In this document: positions 56,611 to 64,000 of the stretch, piece by piece
Layout of the letters: each line of letters opens with the position of its first letter
How positions within the stretch are numbered: the stretch's first letter is position 1
Source: Streptomyces sp. NRRL F-6676
GTDB taxonomy: Bacteria; Actinomycetota; Actinomycetes; Streptomycetales; Streptomycetaceae
NCBI RefSeq assembly: GCF_000725625.1
Contig: NZ_JOHS01000030.1
Location: forward strand, 6,469 to 70,468
Reading direction: 5' to 3'
Length of the DNA: 64,000 nt
The notes under the pieces: model-generated
What the model saw: only the letters and a program-made list of their open reading frames with translations
What the model was told of the DNA's origin: nothing
The model's database searches: none
Program-made: the position numbers and the translations under genes

Positions 56611-57251
56611 GCCGTGGCTCCTTCCAGGACGGGCCGCGGGCCCCGGCGGGAGCGCAGCCACCAGTCGCGCAGGCCCCACAGGACCAGCGCGCCGTAGAGG
56701 ACGTAGACGAAACCGGAGAAGGCGAAGCCATTGGCGAAGTTCAGCGGGACGCCGACGGCGTCGACGAGCAGCCAGGCCAGCCAGAACTCGACCATGCCGC
56801 GGGCCTGGGCGTACATCGCGACGACGGTGCCGACGAAGATGTACGCGTCCGGCCAGGGGTCCCAGGACAGCGACGGGTACGCCTTGAACAGGGCGGCGAC
56901 GGCGACCGTGCCGACGGCGGCGACCGCGATCAGCACCGCCCGCTCGCGCCAGGTCGCGAACCGGACGGCGATGTGGCCGTCCTCGGCGCCGCCCCTGCCG
57001 CGGTTCCACTGCCACCAGCCGTAGCCGGCGACCACCATGACGACGATCTGCTTGCCGGCGCTGCCGGACAGGTGGGCGGTGGCGAACGCGGCGAAGAGGA
57101 TGAGGCCGGAGAGGAACTGGGTGGGCCAGCTCCAGATGGACCGGCGCCAGCCGAACGCGAGTCCGACCAGGCCGATGACGTTGCCGATCATGTCCGACCA
57201 CTTGATCTGCTGGTCGAACAGGGTGAACGCCTGTGAGTTCAGCCAGTTCAC
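56607..57251 (-). CDS. ribM: RibM-type riboflavin transporter (PnuC family)
   Basis: 214 residues, about seven membrane helices. The PnuC signature regions are [34 protein letters not shown] and the late [19 protein letters not shown]. PnuC proteins carry nicotinamide riboside, but members inside FMN-riboswitch operons (RibM) take up riboflavin, so that is preferred here. GGGAGG lies 7 nt before the GTG at 57251, which overlaps the ribE stop by 4 bp. Confidence 0.9.
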   Translation of the reverse strand: MNWLNSQAFTLFDQQIKWSDMIGNVIGLVGLAFGWRRSIWSWPTQFLSGLILFAAFATAHLSGSAGKQIVVMVVAGYGWWQWNRGRGGAEDGHIAVRFATWRERAVLIAVAAVGTVAVAALFKAYPSLSWDPWPDAYIFVGTVVAMYAQARGMVEFWLAWLLVDAVGVPLNFANGFAFSGFVYVLYGALVLWGLRDWWLRSRRGPRPVLEGATA

Positions 57252-57853
57252 CGCGTTGCCTCCCGGTCCGCGCCGAGCAGCCGCTCGACGTACTTGGCGA
57301 CGATGTCGACCTCGAGGTTGACCGGGTCGCCGGGCTGCTTGCGGCCCAGCGTGGTCAGGGCGAGGGTCGTGGGGATCAGGCTGACGGTGAAGTGGGCGGG
57401 GCCGGCCTCGACGACGGTGAGGCTGATGCCGTCGACGGTGATGGAGCCCTTCTCGACGACGTAACGCGCGAGGTCGGCGGGGAGGGAGACCTTGACGACC
57501 TCCCAGTTCTCGGAGGGCGTGCGGTCCAGGATCTCGCCCGTGCCGTCGACGTGGCCCTGCACGATGTGGCCGCCGAGGCGGGCGCCGACGGCGGTGGGGC
57601 GTTCGAGGTTGACGCGCGAGCCGACGGCGAGGGCGCCGAGGCTGGAGCGGTTCAGGGTCTCCGCCATGACGTCGGCGGTGAACTCGTCGCCCTCGTGGTC
57701 GACGACGGTGAGACAGACGCCGTTGACGGCGATGGAGTCGCCGTGCCGCGCCCCCTCCGTGACGACGGGGCCACGGAGCCGGAAGCGGGCGGCGTCGCCG
57801 AGGTTCTCGACGGCGGTGACTTCGCCCAGCTCTTCGACGATTCCGGTGAACAC
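57248..57853 (-). CDS. ribE: Riboflavin synthase alpha subunit
   Basis: 201 residues. The two homologous lumazine-binding barrels are visible: FTGIVEELG with NGVCLTVV, then [12 protein letters not shown] with VDGISLTVV. It dismutates two lumazines to riboflavin. GGAGG sits 9 nt before the GTG at 57853. First gene after the FMN riboswitch; the 200-nt leader lets FMN control ribE, ribM, ribBA and perhaps all downstream genes. Confidence 0.97.
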   Translation of the reverse strand: MFTGIVEELGEVTAVENLGDAARFRLRGPVVTEGARHGDSIAVNGVCLTVVDHEGDEFTADVMAETLNRSSLGALAVGSRVNLERPTAVGARLGGHIVQGHVDGTGEILDRTPSENWEVVKVSLPADLARYVVEKGSITVDGISLTVVEAGPAHFTVSLIPTTLALTTLGRKQPGDPVNLEVDIVAKYVERLLGADREATR

Positions 57854-58277
57854 TTCCCGGGTCCTCCTGCCTCTTCGGGCACGGACTCCGGGGGCTGTCG
57901 AGAGCGACAGACTCGTACGGGAGGGAACACCGGGGGCGACGCCGAGCGGACGCGTCCTTCGCTCGCGTGGTGCGGGGGCCCCGCGAGGTGTCTCGCGAGT
58001 CCGCACGGTCACGCGTCCACGTGGACGAACCGGTACGGCGGCGCGCACGAATGCCCGCCCGCCGCGCACTGCCTCCCATCCGGACTTTAACCGTCGGTCC
58101 AGGAATTTCACCTGGTCAACCGGCCGCTGGAAGCGACCGGGTCGCGGACTGTAACCGCCGGTTCGGACTTTCACCGACCCCGGAGTGCGCTGCTTCTGGT
58201 ACAGGCACAGTGTGCCACGCGGCAGGGGGTGAGTGACTGTGCGGTGCCTCACAGAAGGGGCGCCAGGCGAACCCCCG
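57854..58277 (-). other. ribE leader and riboswitch region
   Basis: 424 bp between the ROK gene end and ribE. The FMN riboswitch is at 58064-58190, and an expression platform of about 210 nt follows to the ribE start. Just upstream GGCACA-G-TGTGCC (58204-58216) is a perfect short palindrome near the presumed promoter. No gene. Confidence 0.8.
58064..58190 (-). ncRNA. FMN riboswitch (RFN element)
   Basis: On the minus strand all conserved blocks are in order: the P1 strand GCGCACTCCGGGG, GTCGGTGAAAGTCCGAACC, GGCGGTTACAGTCCGC, a variable stem, GTTGACCAGGTGAAATTCC, GACGGTTAAAGTCC, GGATGGGAGGCAGTGCGC. The outer P1 pairs 58184-58190 with 58064-58070 (GCGCACT/AGTGCGC). It binds FMN and represses the riboflavin operon beginning with ribE. 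Confidence 0.97.
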
Positions 58278-59453
58278 TCAGACGAACCGCGCCGCGAACA
58301 CCGACTCCTGCGCCGCGTCCCGCGCCGTCAGCAGCGCGCCCCGGAGCACCGCCGCACCCCCCAGCTCCCCCACCCGCACCTCCGTCGGCAACGGCGACAT
58401 CCCCGCCAGCCGCTCCGCCACCCGCCCCGCCAGTTCCTCCCCACCGGCCTGCCCGACCTCGCCCCCCAGCACCACGCACCCGGGGTCCAGCACCGCCACC
58501 ACGGACGCCACCCCCATGGCCAGCCGCTCCGCGAGCACGTCGAGGAAGTCCGACGCCCCGCCGTCGATGCCCGCCCGCACCAAGGCCGCCGCATACGCCC
58601 CGGGCTCCCCCGCCGGAGCCGTCACCCCGTACCGTCCCGCGAGCCGCACCACCGCCTCCGCGCCGGCCAGCGCGTGGAAACCTCCCGCGCAGTCCGTCGC
58701 CGACGGCAGACCTCCCGTGCCCGGCACCGGCAGGAACCCGATCTCCCCGGTCCCGCCGGAGGCGCCCCGCCGCAGCGCGCCGTCGAGCATCACGGCGGCC
58801 CCGGTACCGTGCCCGAGCCACAGCAGCACGAACGTGTCGCGGTCGCGCGCGGCCCCGTCGCGCCGCTCGGCCAGCGCCGCGAGGTTGGTCTCGTTCTCGA
58901 CGAGCACGCGCGCGGGGAGCCGTTCCTGCAACGCGGCCACCAGCCGCCGGTGCCACTCGGGCAGTCCGGAGGAGTCGCGCAGCACCCCCGTGGCGGGGTC
59001 GATGAGCCCGGGCGCGCCGATCCCGACGGTGTGCAGCCGGTCCGCGCCGGCCTCCTTGGCCGTGCGCTCCACCAGCGCCACCGCCTGCTCCACCGCCGGC
59101 CCGGTCCCCGTACCGCCGCCGATCGGCACGGACGCCTCGGCGAGCACCGAGCCGAGCAGATCGGCGACGACGACCGCGACCCCCTCGGTACGCACGTCGA
59201 GCGCGACGAGATGCGCGCGCCCCGCGACGATCCCGTACAGCCGCGCGTTCGGCCCGCGCCGCTGCTCCCCGGACTCCCCCACCACCTCGATCAGCCCGGC
59301 GACGGCAAGACGTTCGACGAGGTCGGCCACGGTGGGCCGGGACAGTCCGGTGAGCTGCTTCAACTGCCCCGCCGTCAGCGGACCGTGCTCCTGCAACAGC
59401 CGCAGGGCGAGCCGGTCGTTGATGGCCCGGGCGGTACGCGGGGATGCGGGCAT
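58278..59453 (-). CDS. ROK-family transcriptional regulator
   Basis: 391 residues. N-terminal winged helix (RLLQEHGPLTAGQLKQLTGLSRPTVADLVERLA) and a ROK sugar-kinase-like domain (LVALDVRTEGVAVVVADLLG, GIGAPGLIDPATG, ENETNLAALAE, GTGAAVMLDGALRRGASGGTGEIG). The usual Cys-rich zinc motif after the GEIG segment is absent (only one Cys in LPSATDCAGG). It faces an MFS gene across a CTATCAGG palindrome, its likely operator; the ligand is probably a sugar. AAGGA is 7 nt before the ATG. Confidence 0.93.
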   Translation of the reverse strand: MPASPRTARAINDRLALRLLQEHGPLTAGQLKQLTGLSRPTVADLVERLAVAGLIEVVGESGEQRRGPNARLYGIVAGRAHLVALDVRTEGVAVVVADLLGSVLAEASVPIGGGTGTGPAVEQAVALVERTAKEAGADRLHTVGIGAPGLIDPATGVLRDSSGLPEWHRRLVAALQERLPARVLVENETNLAALAERRDGAARDRDTFVLLWLGHGTGAAVMLDGALRRGASGGTGEIGFLPVPGTGGLPSATDCAGGFHALAGAEAVVRLAGRYGVTAPAGEPGAYAAALVRAGIDGGASDFLDVLAERLAMGVASVVAVLDPGCVVLGGEVGQAGGEELAGRVAERLAGMSPLPTEVRVGELGGAAVLRGALLTARDAAQESVFAARFV

Positions 59454-59539
59454 GCCGGGATCCTTCCAGACGGGACGGCCCGGCCGGCCGTGGGCACCCG
59501 TCACAGGGCGCACCGACCGCCCGGCCATAAAGCGGCTAT

Positions 59540-59562
59540 CTATCAGGCAGGGTTCCTGATAG
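59540..59562. promoter_or_regulatory. ROK operator palindrome
   Basis: CTATCAGG (59540-59547) and CCTGATAG (59555-59562) are perfect arms with a 7-nt spacer, in the AT-rich part of the divergent gap between the ROK and MFS genes. ROK regulators commonly bind such repeats. Confidence 0.7.
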
Positions 59563-59610
59563 TTTACGGCGGTCATCGCACAGGCACGGCTCCGGGGAGG
59601 GAAGACAACG

Positions 59611-60843
59611 ATGGCGGACGTGGTCGGAACGGGCGGCAGGGTCCAGGACAGGCACACGGTGAAACGCGCCCGGTACGCCGTGGGCGCCGTGTTCGCGGTG
59701 CACGGCGCGGTGACGGGCTCGTTCGCGACCCGGGTGCCCTGGATCCAGGACCACGCCTCGGTGAGCGCGGGCCAGCTCGGCCTGGCACTGGCCTTCCCCG
59801 CGCTCGGCGCGGCGGTGGCGATGCCGCTCGCGGGCCGGATCACCCACCGCTTCGGCTCCCGCACGGCGCTGCGCGGACTGCTCGCGCTGTGGACGCTCTC
59901 CCTGACCCTGCCGTCGCTCTCGCCGAACGTGTACGCGCTGTGCCCGGCCCTGTTCCTCTACGGCGCCGCCGCGGGCATGTCGGACGTGGCGATGAACGCG
60001 CTGGGCGTCGAGGTGGAGAACCGTCTCGACAAGTCGATCATGTCCGGGCTGCACGGCATGTGGAGTGCCGGCGCCCTGCTCGGCTCGGCCGGCGGCACGC
60101 TCGCCGCCCACCTGGGCAGCGACGCACGGGTGCACCACGCCCTGGCGGCGGCCGTCCTGACCGTCCTGGGCCTGGTGGCCTGCCAAGGGGTGCTGGACCT
60201 GCGGCCCACCGAGGACGAGGAGCCGCCGCCGCGGTTCTCGCTGCCGCCCCGGTCGGCGCTGCTGATCGGCGCGGTCGGCTTCTGCGCGGTGTTCGCGGAG
60301 GGCGCGAGCCTGGACTGGTCGGCGGTGTACCTGCGGGACCGGCTGGAGACCTCGGCGGGGCTCGCGGCGGCCTGCACCACGGGCTTCACGTTCACGATGG
60401 CGGTCGCGCGGATCGCGGGCGACGCGGTGGTGGACCGGTTCGGCGCCGCCCGCACCGTACGCGCCGGCGGTGTACTGGCGACGCTCGGCGGACTGATGGT
60501 CGTCCTGGCCGGACACCCGGCCGTCGCCATGACCGGCTTCGCCCTGATGGGGCTCGGCATCGCGGTGGTCGTCCCGCTGTGCTTCGCGGCGGCCGGGCGC
60601 AGCGGGCCGAACCCGAGCCAGGCCATCGCGGGCGTGGCGACCATCACCTACACCTCGGGGCTGGTCGCCCCCGGCGCGATCGGCACGCTGGCCGAGGCCA
60701 CCAGCCTGATGGTGTCGTTCGGCCTGGTGACGGTGCTGGCGTGCGGCCTCGCGGTGTTCGCCGGGGTCCTGCGGGCCGGCGACCGCGACCGGCAGAAGAT
60801 CAGCGGTGGTCCGGGTGCAGCAGTTCCCGACCCACGGCCCTGA
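59611..60843 (+). CDS. MFS transporter controlled by a ROK regulator
   Basis: 410 residues, twelve predicted helices, beginning with a FAVHGAVTGSFATRVPWIQ helix and loop typical of the FucP/YbjJ-like MFS group. MALGVEVE...SGLHGMWSAGALLG in the middle and DRFGAARTVRAGG after helix 8 support this. Substrate is unknown, perhaps a sugar, given the ROK partner. GGGGAGGGAAG precedes the ATG. Its 3' end overlaps the convergent thioesterase remnant by 44 bp. Confidence 0.88.
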   Translation: MADVVGTGGRVQDRHTVKRARYAVGAVFAVHGAVTGSFATRVPWIQDHASVSAGQLGLALAFPALGAAVAMPLAGRITHRFGSRTALRGLLALWTLSLTLPSLSPNVYALCPALFLYGAAAGMSDVAMNALGVEVENRLDKSIMSGLHGMWSAGALLGSAGGTLAAHLGSDARVHHALAAAVLTVLGLVACQGVLDLRPTEDEEPPPRFSLPPRSALLIGAVGFCAVFAEGASLDWSAVYLRDRLETSAGLAAACTTGFTFTMAVARIAGDAVVDRFGAARTVRAGGVLATLGGLMVVLAGHPAVAMTGFALMGLGIAVVVPLCFAAAGRSGPNPSQAIAGVATITYTSGLVAPGAIGTLAEATSLMVSFGLVTVLACGLAVFAGVLRAGDRDRQKISGGPGAAVPDPRP

Positions 60844-61251
60844 ACCGCTCACTCCACGGCGTGGGCCGCAGCGTCGCCGCATCGAGCCGCACCAGCACTC
60901 GGCTGCCGCGGGCGTACGTGACGGCCCCGTCCGCCGAGCAGAACCGGAATCCGTACGTCAGCCCGGTGGTCCCGAGCCGCTCCAGCCACAGGTGCACGGC
61001 GTACGCGCCGGGCCGGCTCACCGGCGCCTCGTACCCGATCCGCAGTTCCCGCACGGCGTTGCAGCCTCCCAGTCCCCCTCGTACCCGCCGAACCCGTACC
61101 TCTGCCACAACTCGGCCCAGGCCCGCTCGACCATGACCGGATACCGGGCGTTGTGCAGCAGCCCGAGCGCGTCGAGATCGTCGAAGTGAACGGTGACGGG
61201 GATCAGCCGCCCGTACGACAGTGCGGGTGCGGCCGGGGCTTCGGCGGTCAC
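60800..61251 (-). pseudogene. Frameshifted hotdog-fold acyl-CoA thioesterase
   Basis: The N-terminal part (61251 to about 61065) reads PVTVHFDDLDALGLLHNARYPVMVERAWAELWQRYGF, the catalytic hotdog segment of 4-hydroxybenzoyl-CoA thioesterase-like enzymes. After GGYEGDWE the reading frame is lost, and a second frame continues with VRELRIGYEAPVSRPGAYAVHLWLERLG to the stop at 60800. Joined, the two make a full thioesterase of about 150 residues, so one base seems to be missing (or two gained) near 61060. It is either a recent pseudogene or a sequencing error. Confidence 0.85.
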
Positions 61252-61391
61252 GGGGGCAACTCCTGGGGAGGGGGACGTTCTCGCCCGGCCGCCGAGTCGG
61301 CAGAGCCGGGACCATCCATCCTAAGCGACCGCTCAGCACCCCTCTGAACAGGGGCTCACCTGGTATGGGCCGGGCGCCGACCCGATGGCCA

Positions 61392-62771
61392 CTACGACTG
61401 CTCCTGGTCGTCGTACTCGGTCAGGCCACCGTCCAGCAGCGCCGGCTGGTACGTGCCCGCCGCCTTGGACAGCCAGCGCAGGCAGTGGTATCCGGCCAGC
61501 ACAAGGATGGTGCCGAGTGCGATGCCGCTGAGTTCGAAGTTGTCGGAGATCTTCAGGCTTACGCCGCCGATGCCGACGATCAGTCCCGCTGCCGCCGGGA
61601 TGAGATTGAGCGGTTGGCCGAAGTCGACCTTGTTGCGAATCCAGATCTGGGCGCCCAGCAGGCCGATCATGCCGTAGAGGATCACGGTGATGCCGCCCAG
61701 GACACCGCCCGGAATCGCCGCGACGAACGCTCCGAACTTCGGGCAGAGCCCGAAGAGAAGCGCGAAGAGCGCCGCGCACAGGTAAGCCGCGGTCGAGTAG
61801 ACACGGGTCGCGGCCATGACGCCGATGTTCTCCGCGTACGTGGTCGTGGCCGGGCCGCCGGCGACCGTGGAGACCATGGTGGCCGCGCCGTCCGCCATGA
61901 TCGCCGTACCGAGCTCGTCGTCCAGCGGGTCACCCGTCATCTCACCGACGGCCTTGATGTGACCGGTGTTCTCCGCGACCAGGGCGATGAGAACCGGGAG
62001 GGCCACGATGATCGCCGACGTACTGAACGCGGGCGCGTGCAGATCGGGGAAGCCGACCCAGGCGGCATGCTTGACCGACGTGAGATCCAGGCGCCAGTGA
62101 TCCGTCACCTTGCCGCTGCCGTCCACCGAATGGATCTTGCCCGCGGTCAGGTCCAGAACCCACGAGAGCAGGTATCCGAACACGAGACCGAGAAAGATCG
62201 CGATGCGCGACCAGAAGCCGCGCAGTACCACCAGAGCCAAGCCGGTGAATCCCATCGTGGCGAGCGCCGACCACTGGTCCTGCGGCCAGTAACTCGATGC
62301 GGCCACGGGAGCCAGGTTGAAACCGATCAACATGACCACGGCCCCGGTGACCGCCGGCGGCAGTACGGCATGGATGACCCGCGATCCGAGGAAACGAATC
62401 ACCACACCGACCACCGCGAGCGCGAGCCCCACCACGAAGAGGGCGCCAGTCAGTTCCGCCGGCCCTCCGCCCTGACTTCCGATGACTGCCGCGACACCGA
62501 CGAAGGAGAGCGACGACCCCAGGTAGCTGGGCACCCTTCCGCGCGTGATGACGAGGAACAGCAGCGTGGCCACGCCCGAGGCCATCAGCCCGAGACTCGG
62601 GTTCAGCCCCATGAGCACCGGGGCGACGAAACACGCACCGATCATCGAGACGACATGCTGTGCGCCCAACCCGATCGTCCGGGCCCAGGTGAGCCGCTCC
62701 CCGGGCCGGACGACCTCACCCGCTTCCAGGCGGCGCCCATCGCCGTGCAGCTTCCAACCAAAACCCGACAT
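61392..62771 (-). CDS. Uracil/xanthine permease (NCS2 family)
   Basis: 459 residues, fourteen predicted helices. ARTIGLGAQHVVSMIGACFVAPVLMG, the substrate-loop VALVAENTGHIKAV region with the catalytic Glu, GGPATTTYAENIGVMAATRVYS and PGGVLGGITVILYGMIGLLG are NCS2 signatures; the TTTYAENIGV motif favours uracil over xanthine. It takes up pyrimidine bases with protons. GGAG is 6-9 nt before the ATG at 62771. Codon use is slightly less GC3-biased than most neighbours. No pyr gene lies beside it. Confidence 0.93.
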   Translation of the reverse strand: MSGFGWKLHGDGRRLEAGEVVRPGERLTWARTIGLGAQHVVSMIGACFVAPVLMGLNPSLGLMASGVATLLFLVITRGRVPSYLGSSLSFVGVAAVIGSQGGGPAELTGALFVVGLALAVVGVVIRFLGSRVIHAVLPPAVTGAVVMLIGFNLAPVAASSYWPQDQWSALATMGFTGLALVVLRGFWSRIAIFLGLVFGYLLSWVLDLTAGKIHSVDGSGKVTDHWRLDLTSVKHAAWVGFPDLHAPAFSTSAIIVALPVLIALVAENTGHIKAVGEMTGDPLDDELGTAIMADGAATMVSTVAGGPATTTYAENIGVMAATRVYSTAAYLCAALFALLFGLCPKFGAFVAAIPGGVLGGITVILYGMIGLLGAQIWIRNKVDFGQPLNLIPAAAGLIVGIGGVSLKISDNFELSGIALGTILVLAGYHCLRWLSKAAGTYQPALLDGGLTEYDDQEQS

Positions 62772-63119
62772 CAAGCACACTCCGTTCGTTCAGTACCGCA
62801 AAGAAATATAGGGCGCACGATCGACCGACTGAACCGCCGAGGCGCCGACCACCTGCCGAAAGGCTGCGCGCGGCATTCGTGCGGCGGCGCTGGGCGGCTC
62901 TGAGCGAACAAGTGAACAAGCGGACGGGCACATCAAGCCCTCGTCGCGCCGATAACCTTGATCACGAACCTGTCTGTCGCAGACGTCAGTCACCCGACAC
63001 GCCAACCACTCCAACCAGACGGTGAGTTGAGAGGCCGCCTCACTGCGCAGGCGTGTTCCACGGCACGCCGCGCACCGCCTTGATGCACGGCGCTCGACAC
63101 AGGACGAAATGGGGATGCG
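62772..63119. other. Divergent intergenic region, no gene seen
   Basis: 348 bp between the permease and an unknown gene. It is AT-richer than the average (62790-62815 and 62950-62980) and probably holds both promoters. A GTCTG-TCG-CAGAC mini-hairpin lies at 62972-62984. No coding frame is convincing. Confidence 0.45.
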
Positions 63120-63569
63120 ATGAAACCGGGGACACCGACAGCGCGACGTAGCGCCGGGACCATCACCGCGTGGGACGCACTGCTTCGCTGGACGTGGATC
63201 CGGCGGCGGACGTCCGCCCAGGACGTGGAGGACTTCAAGAACGGCCGGCCACTCCTGGTCGTGGGTTACACCAAGAGCATCGGCGGGGCGGCGATGACCA
63301 AGGTCGGCCAGGGCAAGCAGATCGCACGACTCAGGCAAGGCCTTCTGCGGCTCGCGGTGACGGAGGAGCCGGTCTGGAGAGACCGCCGAGGAGGGCGCAG
63401 TGCCACTCTGAGACCACCCTTCGCACTCGAGCCCACCGGCAAGAAGTTGCCGCTGGGAGGGAAGTTCGCACGCTACGAACTGAGCACGGCCGATGGGACG
63501 TACGACGTGGCATTCCCGAAGAAGGACGCGGAACTCCTGCGACACGCCTTCGGGCCGGCAGGGAGCTGA
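63120..63569 (+). CDS. Hypothetical protein
   Basis: 149 residues. A basic N-terminus, then ALLRWTWIRRRTSAQDVEDFKNGRPLLVVGYTKSIGG, and a late LGGKFARYELSTADGTYDVAFPKKDAELLRHAFG. It is mixed alpha/beta with no membrane segment or motif I know. ATGGGG precedes the ATG. Coding bias is moderate. A perfect hairpin lies 275 bp downstream. Function unknown. Confidence 0.6.
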   Translation: MKPGTPTARRSAGTITAWDALLRWTWIRRRTSAQDVEDFKNGRPLLVVGYTKSIGGAAMTKVGQGKQIARLRQGLLRLAVTEEPVWRDRRGGRSATLRPPFALEPTGKKLPLGGKFARYELSTADGTYDVAFPKKDAELLRHAFGPAGS

Positions 63570-63714
63570 GCAGCGGGAACCTGGGCTCTCCCGGAGGGCA
63601 CCCGTATGCGTAGGGATGCGGTGGGTCGAGACAGAGCCAATCGCGGGCGGACGGCAGGCTCAGCTTCCAGCGTGACGACGGGCCGGCCTCTGGTCCCGCC
63701 CCACCTCACCCGCC

Positions 63715-63750
63715 GCGCCTGCGCCTGCGCCTGCGCCTGCGCCTGCGCCG
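63715..63750. repeat. Hexanucleotide tandem array (GCGCCT)n
   Basis: Five exact copies of GCGCCT from 63715 and a final GCGCCG. Short, phased and probably length-variable. No gene seems to span it. Confidence 0.9.
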
Positions 63751-63843
63751 ACAGTAACTGACGACGGACCTGAAGACCCACCCGCCGCAACCGTCGTCGT
63801 CCGCTGACGTTGCCGTCAAGCCCTCCCAGACTCCTCCCAGACC

Positions 63844-63881
63844 ATTGCTGCCCCCACCGATGCTCCGGTGGGGGCAGCAAT
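63844..63881. terminator. Perfect hairpin terminator
   Basis: ATTGCTGCCCCCACCG (63844-63859) and CGGTGGGGGCAGCAAT (63866-63881) are perfect 16-bp arms with a 6-nt loop. It could end transcripts from either side. Confidence 0.85.
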
Positions 63882-63948
63882 GTAATGCCTCAGGCATCCC
63901 TACGAGCTCGTAACACGATCATGGTGAGACGCGGTCTACCTTGTTGGG

Positions 63949-64000
63949 GTGTCGTCCCTCGCTGTTACTGCTTCTTCGCACTCATCGGCGTCTGCCGCCA
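63949..64000 (+). CDS. Possible 5' end of a gene cut by the window
   Basis: GTG 63949 opens SSLAVTASSHSSASAA to the window edge. TACCTT ends 6 nt before it, which suggests a leaderless start. An alternative frame from ATG 63885 is also open. Too short to identify. Confidence 0.25.
   Translation, partial: MSSLAVTASSHSSASAA

Larger units (their letters stand above)
63570..64000. other. Non-coding 3' region to the window edge
   Basis: After the hypothetical gene there is a hexamer array (63715-63750), a strong hairpin (63844-63881) and a possible gene start at 63949. The rest shows no coding frame with bias. Confidence 0.5.

Overview
The window is high-GC DNA (about 72 to 74 percent by eye) with strong G/C bias at third codon positions, frequent GTG starts, GGAGG-type ribosome binding sites and many ATGA/GTGA start-stop overlaps. 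Together with an RbpA gene, a conservon (cvnABCD), a SigR-type promoter, FxsA, and the widespread GCGCAGTTCCCCGCG intergenic palindrome, this points to a Streptomyces chromosome. From memory, the order rbpA, fxsA, ppm, amidohydrolase, lrp ... hisG, hisE, ribH, ribBA, ribM, ribE is that of the conserved chromosome core of the genus. I see no phage, plasmid, insertion sequence, CRISPR array, tRNA or rRNA.

Layout. 1-11 kb: the 3' part of a family 31 glycosidase, a NUDIX hydrolase, a secreted D-Ala-D-Ala dipeptidase, glycerol kinase, and a complete conservon with a membrane sensor kinase-like protein, a roadblock protein, a DUF742 protein and a small GTPase. 11-19 kb: a three-gene minus-strand operon for a kleisin-like, a small winged-helix-like and a very large SMC-like protein, laid out like MukFEB/MksFEB/Wadjet JetABC but with no nuclease gene. 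19-24.4 kb: a GntR regulator facing a five-gene transporter and 5-oxoprolinase operon (pxpABC plus a DUF1445 hydro-lyase), with a clear 17-bp operator between them. 24.4-30 kb: two coupled glycosyltransferases and an SGNH hydrolase, then HEAT-repeat and ankyrin-repeat proteins.

30-44.9 kb: a 64-residue membrane peptide with an FtsK/TraB-like protein whose P-loop has lost its lysine; a divergent MocR-type regulator and YczE-like membrane protein; a glycerophosphodiesterase; a 300-bp palindromic element beside an MFS transporter remnant; rbpA, fxsA and a polyprenol-phosphate mannose synthase; an amidohydrolase with an Lrp regulator; and TetR/SDR/XRE genes. 44.9-49.5 kb: a Tat-exported C39-like protein, a uridine-kinase-like protein and an EccA/CbbX-like AAA+ protein.

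49.5-58.3 kb: two coupled CNNM/CorC membrane proteins, then a PH-domain protein, hisG and hisE downstream of ribE-ribM-ribBA-ribH. The rib genes sit behind an FMN riboswitch and are joined by ATGA/GTGA overlaps. 58.3-64 kb: a ROK regulator facing an MFS transporter across a palindrome, a frameshifted thioesterase, a uracil-type permease and an unknown protein. Short tandem-repeat arrays (23 bp, 23 bp, 17 bp, 35 bp, 6 bp) mark several gene ends and intergenic gaps. The best candidate for an undescribed system is the SMC-like operon at 11143-18858.
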